A stretch of 64,000 nucleotides of DNA from Clostridium gallinarum (GCF_014836325.1 NZ_JACSQZ010000006.1:27814-91813), one strand, 5' to 3'; positions 25,878 to 34,585 are shown, numbered from the stretch's first letter. Notes: generated by a model from the sequence alone, not told the origin. Translations and numbers: made by a program.

Positions 25878-26510
25878 ATGATAAAAGCAGTATTATTTGA
25901 TTTAGATGGAACATTATTAGATACAAATGAATTAATATATAGTTCTTTTGTAAAGACTTTTAAGGATAAATTACAAATGGAATTATCAAGAGAAGAAATA
26001 GTAGATTTTTTTGGTAGACCATTAGGAGAGCCTTTTAAAAAATATGCTAAAAGAGATAATGTTGATGATTTAGTTGCTTATTATAGAGAATATAATGAAG
26101 CTATACATGACACAATGTGTTTTGCCTTTGATGGTGTTAAAGAACTATTAGATGGATTAAAGGAAAGAAATATAAAAATCGGAATAGTTACTTCAAAAAG
26201 AGCAGAGCTTGCAATTAGAGGAATGAAGGTAGCTGGAATATATGATTATATGGATGTAATTATTACTCCAGAATCTACAGAATTACATAAGCCTAATCCA
26301 GATCCATGTTTAAAGGCTTGTAGTGATTTAGGTATAGAACCTAATGAAGCAATGATGGTTGGAGATAGTATTTATGATATATATTCTGGAAAATCAGCTG
26401 GATGTAAAACTTGTGGAGTAAATTATACTTTTATTGGATTAGATACTTTAAAAGCTTCAGAGCCAGATTATTTAATAGATAGACCAGAAGATATATTAAA
26501 ATTAATATAG
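25878..26510 (+). CDS. HAD-family phosphatase (PpaX/phosphoglycolate phosphatase-like)
   Basis: Haloacid-dehalogenase hydrolase of 210 residues with a helical cap. Motif I FDLDGTLLDT (residues 7-16, nucleophile Asp8), motif II VTSKR, motif III Lys in HKPNPDP, motif IV MVGDSIYDI. The pattern is closest to PpaX pyrophosphatases and Gph-type enzymes. TTGGAGG ribosome site. The hydroxyacid dehydrogenase starts 20 bases later, suggesting an operon; a damaged-metabolite or phosphoglycolate clean-up role would fit but is inference. Confidence 0.85.
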   Translation: MIKAVLFDLDGTLLDTNELIYSSFVKTFKDKLQMELSREEIVDFFGRPLGEPFKKYAKRDNVDDLVAYYREYNEAIHDTMCFAFDGVKELLDGLKERNIKIGIVTSKRAELAIRGMKVAGIYDYMDVIITPESTELHKPNPDPCLKACSDLGIEPNEAMMVGDSIYDIYSGKSAGCKTCGVNYTFIGLDTLKASEPDYLIDRPEDILKLI

Positions 26511-26529
26511 TAATTTTGGAGGGTAATAG

Positions 26530-27489
26530 ATGAAAAACATAGTTATTTTAGATGGACAAACTCTAGGTAATTTAGATTTTGATGCATTAAAGGAATTTGG
26601 AAATGTAGTTAATTATGATACTACAAAACCAGAAGAAGTAATAGAAAGAATTAAGGATGCTCATATAGTATTAACTAATAAGGTAGTATTAAATGAAAAT
26701 AACTTAAAAGAAGCTAAAAGTTTAGAACTTATATGTGAAACTGCAACAGGCTTTAATAATATAGATATAGTTTATGCAAAGAATAATAATATTGCAGTAA
26801 CAAATGTAGCTGGATATTCTACTAATACAGTGGCACAACATACTTTTGCTACAGTTTTATCTTTATATGATAAGCTTGCGTATTATGATAATTTTGTAAA
26901 ATCAGGAGAATATGCACAAAGTACTTTATTTACAAATGTAAGTAATCCATTTTATGAACTTGAAGGTAAGACTTGGGGAATAATTGGACTTGGAGCTATT
27001 GGAAGAAGAGTTGCTAAGATAGCAGAAGCTTTTGGTGTAAATGTAATTTATTATTCTACATCAGGAAAAAATTCAAATAGCGACTATAAAAGAGTTGAAT
27101 TTAATGAGCTTTTAGAAACTTCAGATATAATTTCTATTCATGCACCATTAAATGATGATACTAAGGGATTAATTAATTATGAGGCTCTTAAGAAAATGAA
27201 GAAAAATTCTATACTAGTTAATATGGGAAGAGGACCTATAGTTGTGGAGAAAGACCTTGCAAAGGCAATAGATGAAGAACTTATTGCTGGAGCTGCTTTA
27301 GATGTTTTTGAAGTAGAACCTATAGCTTTAGATAATCCTTTAGTTTCAGTTAAGAATAAGGATAGATTGGTTTTAACTCCTCATATTGCTTGGGCTAGTG
27401 TAGAAGCAAGAAATAGATTGTTTAAAGAAGTCATAAATAATATAAAAGCCTTTTATAATGGTGAAATAAGAGGAAGAGTAGAATTATAA
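26530..27489 (+). CDS. D-2-hydroxyacid dehydrogenase
   Basis: NAD-dependent D-isomer 2-hydroxyacid dehydrogenase, 319 residues. Rossmann loop GLGAIGRRVAKIAEAFG (about residues 155-171), catalytic Arg region NMGRGPIVVEKDL, Glu in DVFEVEP and catalytic His in LTPHIAWAS. Resembles glycerate/hydroxypyruvate reductases and D-lactate-type enzymes; substrate cannot be fixed. GGAGGG ribosome site and short spacing from the HAD gene suggest co-transcription. The leuA T-box promoter follows. Confidence 0.88.
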   Translation: MKNIVILDGQTLGNLDFDALKEFGNVVNYDTTKPEEVIERIKDAHIVLTNKVVLNENNLKEAKSLELICETATGFNNIDIVYAKNNNIAVTNVAGYSTNTVAQHTFATVLSLYDKLAYYDNFVKSGEYAQSTLFTNVSNPFYELEGKTWGIIGLGAIGRRVAKIAEAFGVNVIYYSTSGKNSNSDYKRVEFNELLETSDIISIHAPLNDDTKGLINYEALKKMKKNSILVNMGRGPIVVEKDLAKAIDEELIAGAALDVFEVEPIALDNPLVSVKNKDRLVLTPHIAWASVEARNRLFKEVINNIKAFYNGEIRGRVEL

Positions 27490-27515
27490 AATTAATAAAG
27501 AATTCCTAGAAATGT

Positions 27516-27544
27516 TTGACAAATTATAAATAATATAGTATATT
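27516..27544 (+). promoter_or_regulatory. Promoter of the leuA leader
   Basis: Perfect TTGACA (27516-27521), 17-base spacer, TATATT (27539-27544). Drives the T-box leader. Confidence 0.75.
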
Positions 27545-27551
27545 ACTAATT

Positions 27552-27787
27552 AAATCAATAAATAAAAGCGTAGAATGAGAGTAGTAAAAAGTAAGATTAA
27601 TCAAAGCGAGTAGAGGTTTGGTGAGAGCTCACATATAATCCCTTTTGAACTTGCTCAGGAGCTATAAGACTGAATGGGGAAGTAGGTCTTGTCGGTATAT
27701 TTATACCGTTAAATAAATTAAGTTTAAAACTTGGATGGTACCGCGTAAATCGCTCCAAATATAGGAGGGTTTATGCGGTTTTTTATT
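27552..27787 (+). promoter_or_regulatory. T-box leader, leucine type, upstream of leuA
   Basis: tRNA-sensing leader. Stem I has GGTGAGAGCTCAC-type apical features near 27620 and the specifier loop GAA-CTT-G; aligned with the argS leader in this window, the specifier codon is CTT (27650-27652, Leu). Stem III region ACTGAA...GAAGTAGGTCTT follows. The T-box TGGTACCGCG at 27736-27745 is conserved. The terminator ACCGCGTAAA...TTTATGCGGT plus T run (to 27787) competes with the antiterminator. Uncharged tRNA-Leu would permit leuA transcription. Confidence 0.92.
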
Positions 27788-27809
27788 AAATTAAAAGGGG
27801 GCATTTACA

Positions 27810-29480
27810 ATGAATTATAAAAAGTATAAAAAATTTCAAACTATAAAATTAAAGGATAGAACTTGGCCAGATAAGGAAATAGCAAAAGCACCTATATGGT
27901 GTAGTGTGGATTTAAGAGATGGAAATCAAGCTTTAATTAATCCAATGACAGTAGATGAAAAAATTAAAATGTTTAATCTTTTAGTTGAATTAGGCTTTAA
28001 GGAAATAGAAGTAGGATTTCCTTCAGCTTCACAAATAGAATTTGATTTTTTAAGAAGATTAGTTGATGAAAATTTAATTCCAGATGGAGTTAAAATACAA
28101 GTATTAACTCAGGCAAGACAACATTTAATAAAAAGAACTTTTGAGGCTTTAGAAGGTGTTAAGGAAGCTGTTCTTCATATTTATAATTCAACATCTATAT
28201 TACAAAGAGATGTAGTATTTAATATGAGCAAGGAAGAAATTAAAGCCATTGCAGTAGAGGGAACTAAATTAGTTAAGGAATATACTGAAGAATTTAATGG
28301 GAAAATATATTTAGAATATTCTCCAGAAAGTTTTACAGGAACTGAAGTTGAATATGCTTTAGAAATATGTGAAGCAGTTTTAGATACATGGGGTGCAACT
28401 GAAGATAAAAAAGCAATTATTAATTTACCTTCTACAGTGGAAATGGATACTCCTAATGTATTTGCAGATCAAATAGAATGGATGAGTAGAAATTTTTCTA
28501 ATAGAAATAGAGTTATTTTAAGTGTTCATCCACATAATGATAGGGGAACTGGAGTAGCAACTGCTGAACTTGCTATTTTAGCAGGAGCAGATAGAATTGA
28601 AGGAACTTTATTTGGAAATGGTGAGAGAACTGGTAATGTAGATATTATTAATTTAGCTTATAACATGTTTTCTCATGGAATAGATCCAAATCTTAAATTA
28701 GATGATATAAATAAGGTTATAGATATATATGAAAGGTGTTGTAAGATACCAGTTCATATAAGACATCCATATGCAGGAGAATTAGTATTTACAGCTTTCT
28801 CTGGATCTCATCAAGATGCAATTAATAAGGGAATGAAAAAATATATGGAAAGAGGTAGTGAACATTGGGAAGTACCGTATTTACCTATAGACCCTAGAGA
28901 TTTAGGAAGAGAATATGAAGCTTTAGTTAGAATAAATAGCCAGTCTGGAAAAGGCGGAGTAGCCTTTGTACTAGAAAGTCATTATGGTTACAAGATGCCA
29001 AAGAGAATGCATAAAGAATTTGGTGAAATTATTCAAGGTATAACTGAAAAAGTTGGTGAAATAGCACCAAAGGTAATTATGGACAAGTTTACTGAAGAAT
29101 ATTTAGAAGTAAAGGGACCATTTAAATTAATTAAATTTAAAGTGGAAGATAATGATGGTATAGAAGATAATAGAGAAAATACTAAAATTAAAATTGCTAT
29201 TTCCTATAATGGAGAAGAAAAAACAGTTGAGGCTAAAGGAAATGGACCAATAGACTCATTAAAGAAGGCCTTAGTAAAGAGTAAATTAGTAGAAACAAGT
29301 ATTATGGATTATATAGAACACTCACTTGGAGAAGGTTCAGAAGCAAAAGCTGCAGCCTATGTTGAAATGAAGAGAGTAGATACACAAAAAACTACCTTTG
29401 GAGTAGGTGTAGATAGTAATATAACAGTAGCATCAATAAAAGCCGTCTTTAGTGCTATAAACAGACTTTATGGGAATTAA
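27810..29480 (+). CDS. leuA: 2-isopropylmalate synthase, type 2
   Basis: First committed enzyme of leucine synthesis: 2-oxoisovalerate + acetyl-CoA to 2-isopropylmalate. The 556-residue product is the long LeuA type 2 form: DRTWPDKEI and WCSVDLRDGNQAL (metal and substrate site), GFPSASQ, SVHPHNDRGTG with metal-binding His pair, GNGERTGNVDI, then the C-terminal LeuA dimer regulatory domain (from about residue 435, ending FSAINRLYG) for leucine feedback. Controlled by the T-box. leuCDB and ilv genes are not adjacent. The stop codon falls inside the left end of repeat R1 copy 4. Confidence 0.95.
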   Translation: MNYKKYKKFQTIKLKDRTWPDKEIAKAPIWCSVDLRDGNQALINPMTVDEKIKMFNLLVELGFKEIEVGFPSASQIEFDFLRRLVDENLIPDGVKIQVLTQARQHLIKRTFEALEGVKEAVLHIYNSTSILQRDVVFNMSKEEIKAIAVEGTKLVKEYTEEFNGKIYLEYSPESFTGTEVEYALEICEAVLDTWGATEDKKAIINLPSTVEMDTPNVFADQIEWMSRNFSNRNRVILSVHPHNDRGTGVATAELAILAGADRIEGTLFGNGERTGNVDIINLAYNMFSHGIDPNLKLDDINKVIDIYERCCKIPVHIRHPYAGELVFTAFSGSHQDAINKGMKKYMERGSEHWEVPYLPIDPRDLGREYEALVRINSQSGKGGVAFVLESHYGYKMPKRMHKEFGEIIQGITEKVGEIAPKVIMDKFTEEYLEVKGPFKLIKFKVEDNDGIEDNRENTKIKIAISYNGEEKTVEAKGNGPIDSLKKALVKSKLVETSIMDYIEHSLGEGSEAKAAAYVEMKRVDTQKTTFGVGVDSNITVASIKAVFSAINRLYGN

Positions 29481-29607
29481 GAATGAAAAATTAAGAATGA
29501 AGAATTTAGGAAAAAACTCCTTAAGGAGTTTTGGAAAATAAAAAAATAAGTATTTCTGAAGGAAATACAACCTTAATTTTACATTCTTAATTCTACATTT
29601 TACATTT
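29475..29607. repeat. R1 modular hairpin repeat, copy 4 (short form)
   Basis: Lacks the AAGATTGC starter module. Left terminal repeat (AATTAAGAATGAAAAATTAA...) overlaps the leuA stop codon; hairpins AAAAACTCC-TTAA-GGAGTTTT and GTATTTC-TGAA-GGAAATAC; right terminal repeat (CCTTAATTTTACATTCTTAA...). Module order differs from copies 2, 3 and 5. Confidence 0.75.
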
Positions 29608-29608
29608 A

Positions 29609-29634
29609 AAGAGCTGTCTTATGACAGCTCTTTT
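29609..29634. terminator. Convergent terminator leuA/asdA
   Basis: AAGAGCTGTC (29609-29618) pairs with GACAGCTCTT (29623-29632) around TTAT, with A before and T after; works on both strands. Confidence 0.88.
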
Positions 29635-31291
29635 ACTGTGCTTTTCTTGAAGTATTTATTTGAGTTAATTTATTTTTTTCGTATTCTTTAATTAAATCTG
29701 TTAATATCTTTTTTAGGGCTTTTCCTATAATGTAATAACAATTGTCATTTAAGTTTGCTAATGAAACCCTAAAGGACCATTCTGATGAAGCAAAGCCATC
29801 TCCATTTAGTAGAACTACAGAATAGTTTTTAGCTAAATCATATAATATATCAAATGGAGTATATTTTTCAGAAATAAAGTTAGCTAAATCTTCATTATAT
29901 TTATTTTTAGCCCATTCAATTATATTAATTTCAGTATAGTAGGAAGCATCCATAGGATTTTCTTTAAGTTTTATTTCTAAGCCTTGGAATAAAAGAGACT
30001 TACGTCTTCTACATATTTCTATTGTTAAATCTTTATAATTGTTATTTATATCTACAAGAGCAGAAGCACAGAATAAGGCCATTTGAACTTGCTGTGGAGT
30101 AGAAAGGCCTGCTGTATGATTTAGAGCAACTTGTCTACTATCTGCAACTAATCTATCAATAAAAGGTACATTCTCAGGATTTAAGTTCATATGCTTATAT
30201 CTATTATTTAAATTAATTTTTTCTTCCTCAGAAAGATTTTTAATTAAATCATCAAATATATTGTTTTTGTTTAATAATATAGTTCCTAGTCTCCAACCTG
30301 TAACACCAAAGTATTTAGATAAAGAGTAAACTCCTATAGTGTTATAAGGTAAATATGAAATTACTGATTTAAAATCATTAATGAATGTACAATAAACATC
30401 ATCTGTTATAATCATTAAATTAGGATTATAATTTTTAACTACATTTACTAAATTATTTATACATTTATCATTAAGCGCAATGGAAGCTGGATTATTTGGA
30501 TTAACAATAAATAAAGCTTTTATATTTTTATCCTTAAGTTTTTCAAGTTCTTCCATAGGATATTGATAAGTTGGATTATTTTCGTTATCTATTTCATTTG
30601 CATGTATCCTAATTACGTTAAAATTATAATTAGGTAAGTGAGGTATTTCTAAATATGGAGTAAATATTGGAGTCATTAGGGCAATAGTATCACCTTTATG
30701 AAGAAGATTATTCGCAACTAATGATTCAAAAATATAACACATTGCAGCAGTTCCGCCTTCTACAGCAAAAACATCAAAACTACTATCGTATGTATTATTT
30801 GCACATAATTCTTTAATTAAGTATCTGTTTACTATTTTTTCTATATGTAAAAGCATCCTATCTGGAAAAGGATAGTTATCACCTATAATTCCATCACATA
30901 ATTCAAATAAGAATTTATCTTTATTAAATTTAAACTCGTCAATACAAAAATCTACTATATCTTTTAATAGTTCTATCCCTGGCTCAGTTGTATTTTCGTT
31001 ATAGTAGTTTACAAATCTATTATAAATTCCATCTTGTTTTGGCATTCCAGCTAAGCTATCTATGCTAAATGTTCTTTGACATTCTGAAACTGCAAATTGT
31101 CCTAAGGTAAAAAAAGCTTGTCTAGGCTTTGAGGATGTCCAATTAGGATTTCCTCTACCTGCATCTAAAACAGTACCGTTAAATTGTTCTTTATTTAGGT
31201 TAGCTAATTTTATTAGATTATCTTTAAATTCGAAGGGGCTTATTCTACCATAAAGTTTTCTTAAAGACTCCTTACTTAATATAGTATCCAT
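29633..31291 (-). CDS. asdA: Bifunctional aspartate aminotransferase / L-aspartate 4-decarboxylase
   Basis: PLP enzyme that decarboxylates L-aspartate to L-alanine + CO2. The 552-residue length and sequence fit AsdA rather than a ~400-residue aminotransferase. Visible: LDAGRGNPNWTSSKPRQAFF near the N-terminus (substrate-binding Arg), EGGTAAMCYIFESLV (PLP phosphate region), IVNPNNPASIAL, and the PLP lysine in YSLSKYFGVTGWRLG. AAGGAG ribosome site before ATG. Divergent from the AGCS symporter, with about 200 bases of promoter plus the riboswitch between. In lactic bacteria this enzyme with an antiporter generates proton motive force; no AspT is present here. Confidence 0.9.
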   Translation of the reverse strand: MDTILSKESLRKLYGRISPFEFKDNLIKLANLNKEQFNGTVLDAGRGNPNWTSSKPRQAFFTLGQFAVSECQRTFSIDSLAGMPKQDGIYNRFVNYYNENTTEPGIELLKDIVDFCIDEFKFNKDKFLFELCDGIIGDNYPFPDRMLLHIEKIVNRYLIKELCANNTYDSSFDVFAVEGGTAAMCYIFESLVANNLLHKGDTIALMTPIFTPYLEIPHLPNYNFNVIRIHANEIDNENNPTYQYPMEELEKLKDKNIKALFIVNPNNPASIALNDKCINNLVNVVKNYNPNLMIITDDVYCTFINDFKSVISYLPYNTIGVYSLSKYFGVTGWRLGTILLNKNNIFDDLIKNLSEEEKINLNNRYKHMNLNPENVPFIDRLVADSRQVALNHTAGLSTPQQVQMALFCASALVDINNNYKDLTIEICRRRKSLLFQGLEIKLKENPMDASYYTEINIIEWAKNKYNEDLANFISEKYTPFDILYDLAKNYSVVLLNGDGFASSEWSFRVSLANLNDNCYYIIGKALKKILTDLIKEYEKNKLTQINTSRKAQ

Positions 31292-31488
31292 TTATGGTTC
31301 TCCTTTTTATGTTTAATTATATATAATAGTATATATTTATAAAGAAAAAAATCAATGATTTCTTGCAAAAAATATAATTAATGAAATAATTAATTCAAAA
31401 AATGAAGAATTGAAAAAATATAATATTATTAAATACTTAATATTGATAATTTAATAATATTATATATAGTCTTTTGTTAAAATTATTC

Positions 31489-31517
31489 TTGAAATAAATA
31501 AAATATAAATATATAAT
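31489..31517 (+). promoter_or_regulatory. Promoter of the glycine riboswitch leader
   Basis: TTGAAA (31489-31494), exactly 17 bases, TATAAT (31512-31517). Drives the riboswitch and symporter. Confidence 0.75.
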
Positions 31518-31535
31518 AATTCTATAATTTAATAA

Positions 31536-31793
31536 CGTTCGGTTGAAGGTAGTGGGAGAGTGATTTTTATAAATCCACCGAAGAAGTAAATCTTTCAGGT
31601 ATTAGGACCGCTATTGGACGAACCTCTGGAGAGACTCGTAAAGAGCACCGAAGGAGCAAGGTAACTAATAATTTAGTTATTGAAACTCTCAGGTAAAAGG
31701 ACAGGGGATAGGGTAAAAGTTTAGGTTATAAGTATATAGCCTATTCGTGTTATCTATTCTCCTCCGTAAAATAATTTTAAGGGGGATTTTTTT
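31536..31793 (+). promoter_or_regulatory. Tandem glycine riboswitch upstream of AGCS symporter
   Basis: Two successive glycine aptamers: the first about 31541-31620 (GGTAGTGGGAGAGTG..., CCACCGAAGAAGTAAA, TTTCAGGT...AGGACCG), the second about 31622-31712 (CTCTGGAGAGACTCG, CACCGAAGGAGCAAGG, AACTCTCAGGTAAAAGGACAG). Platform: TCCTCC (31769-31774) can pair with GGGGGA (31781-31786), which is the ribosome site and is followed by a T run. GGGGATAG at the end of aptamer 2 can instead pair with CTATTCTCC. Glycine binding would stabilise P1 and release the inhibitory hairpin, so an OFF switch is inferred. Confidence 0.92.
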
Positions 31794-33170
31794 ATGTTAA
31801 ACAAAATTCAATTATTACTAAGTGCTGTAGACAGCATAATATGGGGACCACCATTATTAATATTATTGGTTGGGACAGGTATTTATTTAACCATAAGACT
31901 TAAATTACTTCAAATTTTTAGGTTACCATTAGCTTTTAAGTATATCTTTTCAAAAGAAGAAGATGATGATGCTAAGGGTGATGTATCAAGTTATGGAGCA
32001 TTATGTACAGCTTTATCTGCAACTATAGGAACAGGAAATATAGTAGGTGTAGCAACAGCTATAAAAGCAGGAGGTCCAGGAGCATTATTTTGGATGTGGA
32101 TTGCAGCTTTTTTTGGAATGGCAACAAAATATGCAGAAGGTGTTCTTGCAATAAAATATAGAGAAGTTGATGAAAATGGGCAAATGTCTGGTGGACCAAT
32201 GTATTATATAAAAAATGGTTTAGGATTAAATTGGTTAGCTAAGTTATTTGCAATATTTGGGGTTGGAGTTGCGTTACTTGGAATAGGAACTTTTGGACAA
32301 GTAAAATCAATTGCAGATGCAGCACAAATAGGGTTTAATATACCTATAATAGTTACAGCTATAGTTGTTACATTGTTAGTAGCATTAGTAACGCTAGGAG
32401 GAATACAAAGAATATCAAAGGTATCAGAAAAAGTAGTGCCATTCATGGCAATTTTATATATATTAGGAGTTATGCTAGTTTTAATATTTAATTTTAATAA
32501 AATACCATCATCTATTGCACTTATTATAGAAAGTGCTTTTAATCCTAAAGCAGCTTTAGGTGGTGCTGCTGGAATAACTATATCAATAGCAATGCAAAGA
32601 GGAATTGGAAGAGGAGTGTTTTCTAATGAAGCAGGTCTTGGTAGTGCTCCAATTGCAGCGGCTGCAGCTAAAACAAATTCTCCAGTAAGACAAGGATTAA
32701 TTTCAATGACAGGAACTTTTATAGATACAATAATCATTTGTTCAATGACAGGTATAGTAATAGTTATAACAGGTAGTTTTAGTGGAAATCTAGAAGGAGC
32801 AGCATTAACAACAGCAGCTTTTGAAGCAGGACTTCCTATATCTATAATTGGTAAATATATAGTAAATATAGGTCTTATATTTTTTGCTTTTACAACTATA
32901 TTAGGATGGAATTATTATGGTGAAAGATGTATAGAATATTTATATGGAGTAAAGGGAATAAAGCCATATAAATTTATATTTATTTTATTAGTAGGATTAG
33001 GATCATTTTTGCCTTTAGAGATGATTTTTATTATAGCAGATATAGTAAATGGATTAATGGCTATTCCAAATTTAGTAGCTTTAATAGGATTAAGAAAAGT
33101 AGTTATAGAAGAAACAGAAAATTATTTTTATGAATTAAAGGAAGTAGATAAAGAATGTATTTCTGTATAG
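31794..33170 (+). CDS. Alanine/glycine:cation symporter (AGCS family)
   Basis: Sodium- or proton-coupled alanine/glycine carrier, 458 residues, with about ten to eleven membrane helices. Family signatures: GPPLLILLVGTGIYLTIRLKL at the N-terminus, ALCTALSATIGTGNIVGVATA, GPGALFWMWIAAFFGMATKYAE, GGPMYYIKNGLG and VFSNEAGLGSAPIAAAAA. Controlled by the tandem glycine riboswitch, so glycine is the likely key substrate. Divergent asdA makes alanine, another AGCS substrate. A strong terminator follows, so it is monocistronic. Confidence 0.93.
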   Translation: MLNKIQLLLSAVDSIIWGPPLLILLVGTGIYLTIRLKLLQIFRLPLAFKYIFSKEEDDDAKGDVSSYGALCTALSATIGTGNIVGVATAIKAGGPGALFWMWIAAFFGMATKYAEGVLAIKYREVDENGQMSGGPMYYIKNGLGLNWLAKLFAIFGVGVALLGIGTFGQVKSIADAAQIGFNIPIIVTAIVVTLLVALVTLGGIQRISKVSEKVVPFMAILYILGVMLVLIFNFNKIPSSIALIIESAFNPKAALGGAAGITISIAMQRGIGRGVFSNEAGLGSAPIAAAAAKTNSPVRQGLISMTGTFIDTIIICSMTGIVIVITGSFSGNLEGAALTTAAFEAGLPISIIGKYIVNIGLIFFAFTTILGWNYYGERCIEYLYGVKGIKPYKFIFILLVGLGSFLPLEMIFIIADIVNGLMAIPNLVALIGLRKVVIEETENYFYELKEVDKECISV

Positions 33171-33190
33171 AATCTAAAATTTAAATATTT

Positions 33191-33227
33191 AGTGTGTTAT
33201 GTAAAATAATTATATAACACACTTTTT
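33191..33227 (+). terminator. Terminator after AGCS symporter
   Basis: AGTGTGTTAT (33191-33200) pairs with ATAACACACT (33213-33222), then TTTTT. Confidence 0.88.
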
Positions 33228-33235
33228 ATTCTTTT

Positions 33236-33282
33236 GGAAATTATAAAAGTGTTACCCTGTGAATAACATTTTTATAATTTCC
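33236..33282 (+). other. Hairpin preceding R2 copy 5
   Basis: GGAAATTATAAAAGTGTTA and TAACATTTTTATAATTTCC pair over about 19 bases with one wobble, ending three bases before the R2 entry motif. The loop CCCTGTGAA resembles the loop of the hairpin before copy 2. Confidence 0.6.
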
Positions 33283-33284
33283 AA

Positions 33285-33375
33285 CCTTCAGTTTGCAAAG
33301 AGATAAACATTGTATGAGATTGACTTGGAGCGCATGCGACGGAGCAAGGAATATAATGTTTATCTCTTATTTTAT
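33285..33375 (+). repeat. R2 structured repeat, copy 5 (arm type A)
   Basis: CCTTCAGTTTG, AAGAGATAAACATT, core GAGATTGACTTGGAGCGC then GCGACGGAGCAAGGAATAT, AATGTTTATCTCTT, TATTTTATT. Nearly identical to copies 2 and 7. Confidence 0.87.
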
Positions 33376-33462
33376 TAAATATTAATTGGAATTTATTAAT
33401 AAGATATAAAATTTATGAATAGAATTATATGATGATATTATTAAGTAAAGTGGGGTGAAAAT

Positions 33463-34437
33463 TTGCAATATAGAGGGACTTATAGAGGATTAAATGATAT
33501 AAAAAAATCATATATAGATAGTAAAACAAATAAATTATTTTTATCTCTAATATTCATTATGGTTCTTATAGGAACAACTTTTATAGCAACCTTTAATTTA
33601 AAGGAGAAAAGTAAGGATGAAATTCATTTATCAAAAGATCAAATTATAAGTTATATAAATTTAGCAGATGAATTAAGCAAAGAAGGATATCAAATAAATT
33701 GGCAAGAAGTTGCTGCAATTAATTCTGTTTTAAATAATGAAAGTTTTGAAATAAAAGAAGATAATATAAGTAAAATAGGAGAAGCATTGATAAAGAAAGA
33801 TAAAAATGGAAAGGTAATTGGTATAAATACATTTAAAGTTTCAATCAAAAATTTGAAATTTAACTCTAATCAAGAAGAGTTAGCAAATAATAACTTAAAG
33901 GCTTTAGAAAATAATTATATCAATGAAAAACTATCAAAGGATGAAGAAAAAATAGAGTTCATAAAAAATATATATGAAGTCGCAATTGATAATTATAAGG
34001 ATTACGGAATCTTACCATCAATTACTATTTCTCAAGCTATTTTAGAATCGGGGTGGGGAGATTCTACCTTATCTGAAGAATATAACAACCTTTTTGGAAT
34101 AAAGGCTGATAATAGATGGAGTGGGAATACAGCAGAGATAGAAACCAAAGAAAACTATGATGATGTAATAGTTGGAGCATTTAGAGCTTACGATAACTTT
34201 AAATCATCAATTAGAGATCACGGTAAATTTTTATACGAAAACGAAAGATATAGAAATAATGGGCTTTTTGAAGGTAAAAATTATAAGGAACAAGCACAAG
34301 CTTTGGAAGATGCAGGATATAGCACAACTAAGGATGAAGAAGGAAATTTAATATATGCAGATAAGCTTATAAGAGTAATTCAAGAAAATAATTTAATGCT
34401 CTACGATAAGATTGCGAAGCAATCTTTAAATGAATAA
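33463..34437 (+). CDS. Membrane-anchored glucosaminidase (GH73-type autolysin)
   Basis: A 324-residue cell-wall hydrolase. One N-terminal membrane helix (LFLSLIFIMVLIGTTFIATF, about residues 24-43), an extracytoplasmic linker, and a C-terminal glucosaminidase domain from about residue 160: SITISQAILESGWGDSTLS (with the catalytic Glu), NNLFGIKA, and DNFKSSIRDHGKFL. It cuts N-acetylglucosaminyl bonds in peptidoglycan. Start is TTG after GTGGGGTG. The last residues (KIAKQSLNE) and stop are encoded by repeat R1 copy 5, so the native C-terminus was probably replaced. It is bordered by repeats on both sides. Confidence 0.88.
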   Translation: MQYRGTYRGLNDIKKSYIDSKTNKLFLSLIFIMVLIGTTFIATFNLKEKSKDEIHLSKDQIISYINLADELSKEGYQINWQEVAAINSVLNNESFEIKEDNISKIGEALIKKDKNGKVIGINTFKVSIKNLKFNSNQEELANNNLKALENNYINEKLSKDEEKIEFIKNIYEVAIDNYKDYGILPSITISQAILESGWGDSTLSEEYNNLFGIKADNRWSGNTAEIETKENYDDVIVGAFRAYDNFKSSIRDHGKFLYENERYRNNGLFEGKNYKEQAQALEDAGYSTTKDEEGNLIYADKLIRVIQENNLMLYDKIAKQSLNE

Positions 34438-34575
34438 TGTATAATGTAGAATGTAAAATTAAGGATGTTTTGCACAGCAAAACTTAAAATATATTGGTGC
34501 GAAGCACTTTTTGTAAAAATCAGAAGGATTTTTTTTCCTAAATTCTACATTCTTCATTCTTAATTTTTCATTATA
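34408..34575. repeat. R1 modular hairpin repeat, copy 5
   Basis: AAGATTGC-GAA-GCAATCTT starts inside the glucosaminidase gene. Then the left terminal repeat (AATGTAGAATGTAAAATT...), hairpin TTTTGC-ACA-GCAAAA, GGTGC-GAA-GCACT, AAATC-AGAAG-GATTT, and right terminal repeat (TTCTACATTCTTCATTC...). Same module order as copy 2. Confidence 0.82.
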
Positions 34576-34585
34576 AAAGGTGTTT

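Noticed and set aside
32204..32737. 177-codon minus-strand frame in the AGCS gene
   Set aside because: Antisense shadow of a well-conserved transporter gene.
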